A stretch of DNA of 6,388 bases from JAAYXU01 sp050942555 (GTDB lineage Bacteria; Bacillota; Clostridia; Christensenellales; UMGS416), in contig JBMNNN010000124.1 in NCBI GenBank assembly GCA_050942555.1, positions 1 through 6,388 of the forward strand, written 5' to 3'. The stretch's first letter is position 1; each line of letters starts with the position of its first letter. The notes under the pieces were generated by a model that had not been told where the DNA came from, did no database searches, and saw nothing but the letters and a program-made list of their open reading frames with translations. This document shows positions 5,388 to 6,388 of this stretch, in pieces. A program made the position numbers and the translations under genes.

Positions 5388-6388
5388 TATTTACCTCGTA
5401 TCGCTGGGGTGTCCGAAAAACCAGGTGGATGCCGAGGCGATGCTCTGGTCGCTCACGCAGGCCGGATGCCGGGTTGTGGGCGCTCCCGAAGAGGCCGACG
5501 TCGTAGTCGTCAATACATGCGGGTTCATTACCGACGCGAAAACCGAGGCCGTCGATACGATACTCGAGATGGCCCGGCATAAAAAGTCGGGCCGGCGTCC
5601 GCGCCTCGTCGTATCGGGGTGCCTGTCCCAGCGGTATCCCGACGAAATCGCGCGCGAACTGCCAGAGGTCGACTGCGTGCTGGGCGTGACGCAGTACCCC
5701 GACATCGTGCGCTATGTGCAGCGGGCGCTGGCCGGCGAGCGGATCGTGGACACCGCGGTTCATACGTCGGTCATCGGCTGCGCGCAGCGCGTGCTGATCA
5801 CGCCGCCCCATATGGCCTATATAAAGATCGCCGAGGGCTGCGACAACCGATGCAGCTACTGCGCGATTCCCGCGATACGCGGGCGCTACCGCAGCCGACC
5901 GCTCGGCGAGCTTATTGGCGAGGCCGGGGCCCTGGCGGCACGGGGCGTGCGCGAGCTCATCGTCACGGCCCAGGACACGACGCGCTACGGCACCGACCGC
6001 AGCGGGAAGCCCGCCCTGGCGGAGCTTCTGCGCGCGCTGTGCGGCGTACCGGAGCTCAAATGGATACGCGTGCTGTATACCTATCCGGAGCTTGTCGATC
6101 GGGAGCTCGCCGCGCTGCTTGAGGCCGAGCCCCGGCTGTGTGCATACCTGGACATACCGCTGCAGCACATATCCGATCCGGTGCTGTCGGCGATGAACCG
6201 CAGGAGCAGCCGCTCGGGGATCAAGGCGATGTACGCGATGCTCCGGGGTCTTGACAGGCATATCGCGCTGCGCACCACATATATCGTCGGCTTCCCGGGG
6301 GAGACCGAGCCGCAGTTTCGCGAGCTGCTTTCGTTCGTCGAGGACCATCCGTTCGATCATGTGGGCGCTTTCCGCTTCAGCCCCGAGG
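5377..6388 (+). CDS. rimO: Ribosomal protein S12 methylthiotransferase RimO (3' truncated by the window edge)
   Basis: This radical-SAM enzyme adds a methylthio group to the conserved aspartate of ribosomal protein S12, in the cytoplasm. The first 337 residues are present; the family is usually about 430-450 long, so the end of the radical-SAM domain and the C-terminal TRAM domain lie beyond the edge. The N-terminal UPF0004 domain begins IYLVSLGCPKNQVDAE and carries the three ligands of the auxiliary Fe-S cluster, Cys12, Cys48 (NTCGF) and Cys82 (SGCLSQ). The radical-SAM motif is CDNRCSYC, Cys155, Cys159 and Cys162, followed by AIPAIRGRYRSRP. AQDTTRYG (from 198) and YLDIPLQHISD (from 257) fit RimO better than its tRNA-modifying relatives MiaB and MtaB. 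The ATG at 5377 is inside the end of ftsK (11-bp overlap). Only a weak GGA stands 8 nt upstream, so translation is probably coupled to ftsK. No frameshift is seen. Confidence -1.
   Translation, partial: MNCNIYLVSLGCPKNQVDAEAMLWSLTQAGCRVVGAPEEADVVVVNTCGFITDAKTEAVDTILEMARHKKSGRRPRLVVSGCLSQRYPDEIARELPEVDCVLGVTQYPDIVRYVQRALAGERIVDTAVHTSVIGCAQRVLITPPHMAYIKIAEGCDNRCSYCAIPAIRGRYRSRPLGELIGEAGALAARGVRELIVTAQDTTRYGTDRSGKPALAELLRALCGVPELKWIRVLYTYPELVDRELAALLEAEPRLCAYLDIPLQHISDPVLSAMNRRSSRSGIKAMYAMLRGLDRHIALRTTYIVGFPGETEPQFRELLSFVEDHPFDHVGAFRFSPE

Noticed and set aside
5326..6360. A 344-codon minus-strand open frame opposite rimO
   Set aside because: It is the antisense of a clearly recognised rimO with all six cluster cysteines. 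Its product resembles no family, and it starts inside the rimO region without its own signals.

Overview
The window is 6.4 kb of GC-rich chromosomal DNA with four protein genes, all on the + strand. Two are whole and two are cut by the window edges. The gene types suggest a GC-rich member of the Firmicutes, probably class Clostridia. The reasons are a SpoIIIE/FtsK translocase followed directly by rimO, and an MMPL-type exporter next to a secreted protein with x-x-x-Leu-x-x-Gly heptads. This placement is inferred from gene content and order; no rRNA or other marker is present. Isoleucine codon ATA is unusually common for such GC-rich DNA.

Region 1 (2-2735) is the end of an envelope or export operon. 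It holds the C-terminal half of an MMPL/RND-superfamily transporter (2-949). Overlapping its 3' end is a 600-residue secreted protein (933-2735) made of a signal peptide, a probable beta-rich N-terminal domain and two long arms of Gly/Leu heptads. The two products probably work together at the outer face of the membrane, with the heptad protein as an extracellular helical partner of the transporter. A perfect 12-bp hairpin (2749-2777) closes the operon.

Region 2 (2736-2963) is a 228-bp gap, strikingly AT-richer than the genes. It holds the terminator, a weakly supported cluster of nested inverted repeats (2784-2875), two copies of a 9-bp direct repeat, a well-formed sigma-A-like promoter (-35 at 2893, -10 at 2916) and a strong ribosome binding site for the next gene.

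Region 3 (2964-6388) is a housekeeping operon. A complete membrane-anchored FtsK/SpoIIIE DNA translocase (807 aa) overlaps by 11 bp the start of rimO, the radical-SAM methylthiotransferase that modifies ribosomal protein S12. RimO runs off the right edge after 337 residues. In related Clostridia this order often continues into pgsA, cinA and recA, which is a prediction for the next few kilobases and not something seen here.

I saw no tRNA, rRNA, CRISPR array, transposase, prophage gene or defence system. Most of the window is ordinary. The parts worth a second look are the transporter-heptad protein pair, the recent in-frame duplication inside the heptad gene, the possible structured element in the gap, and the ATA codon bias.
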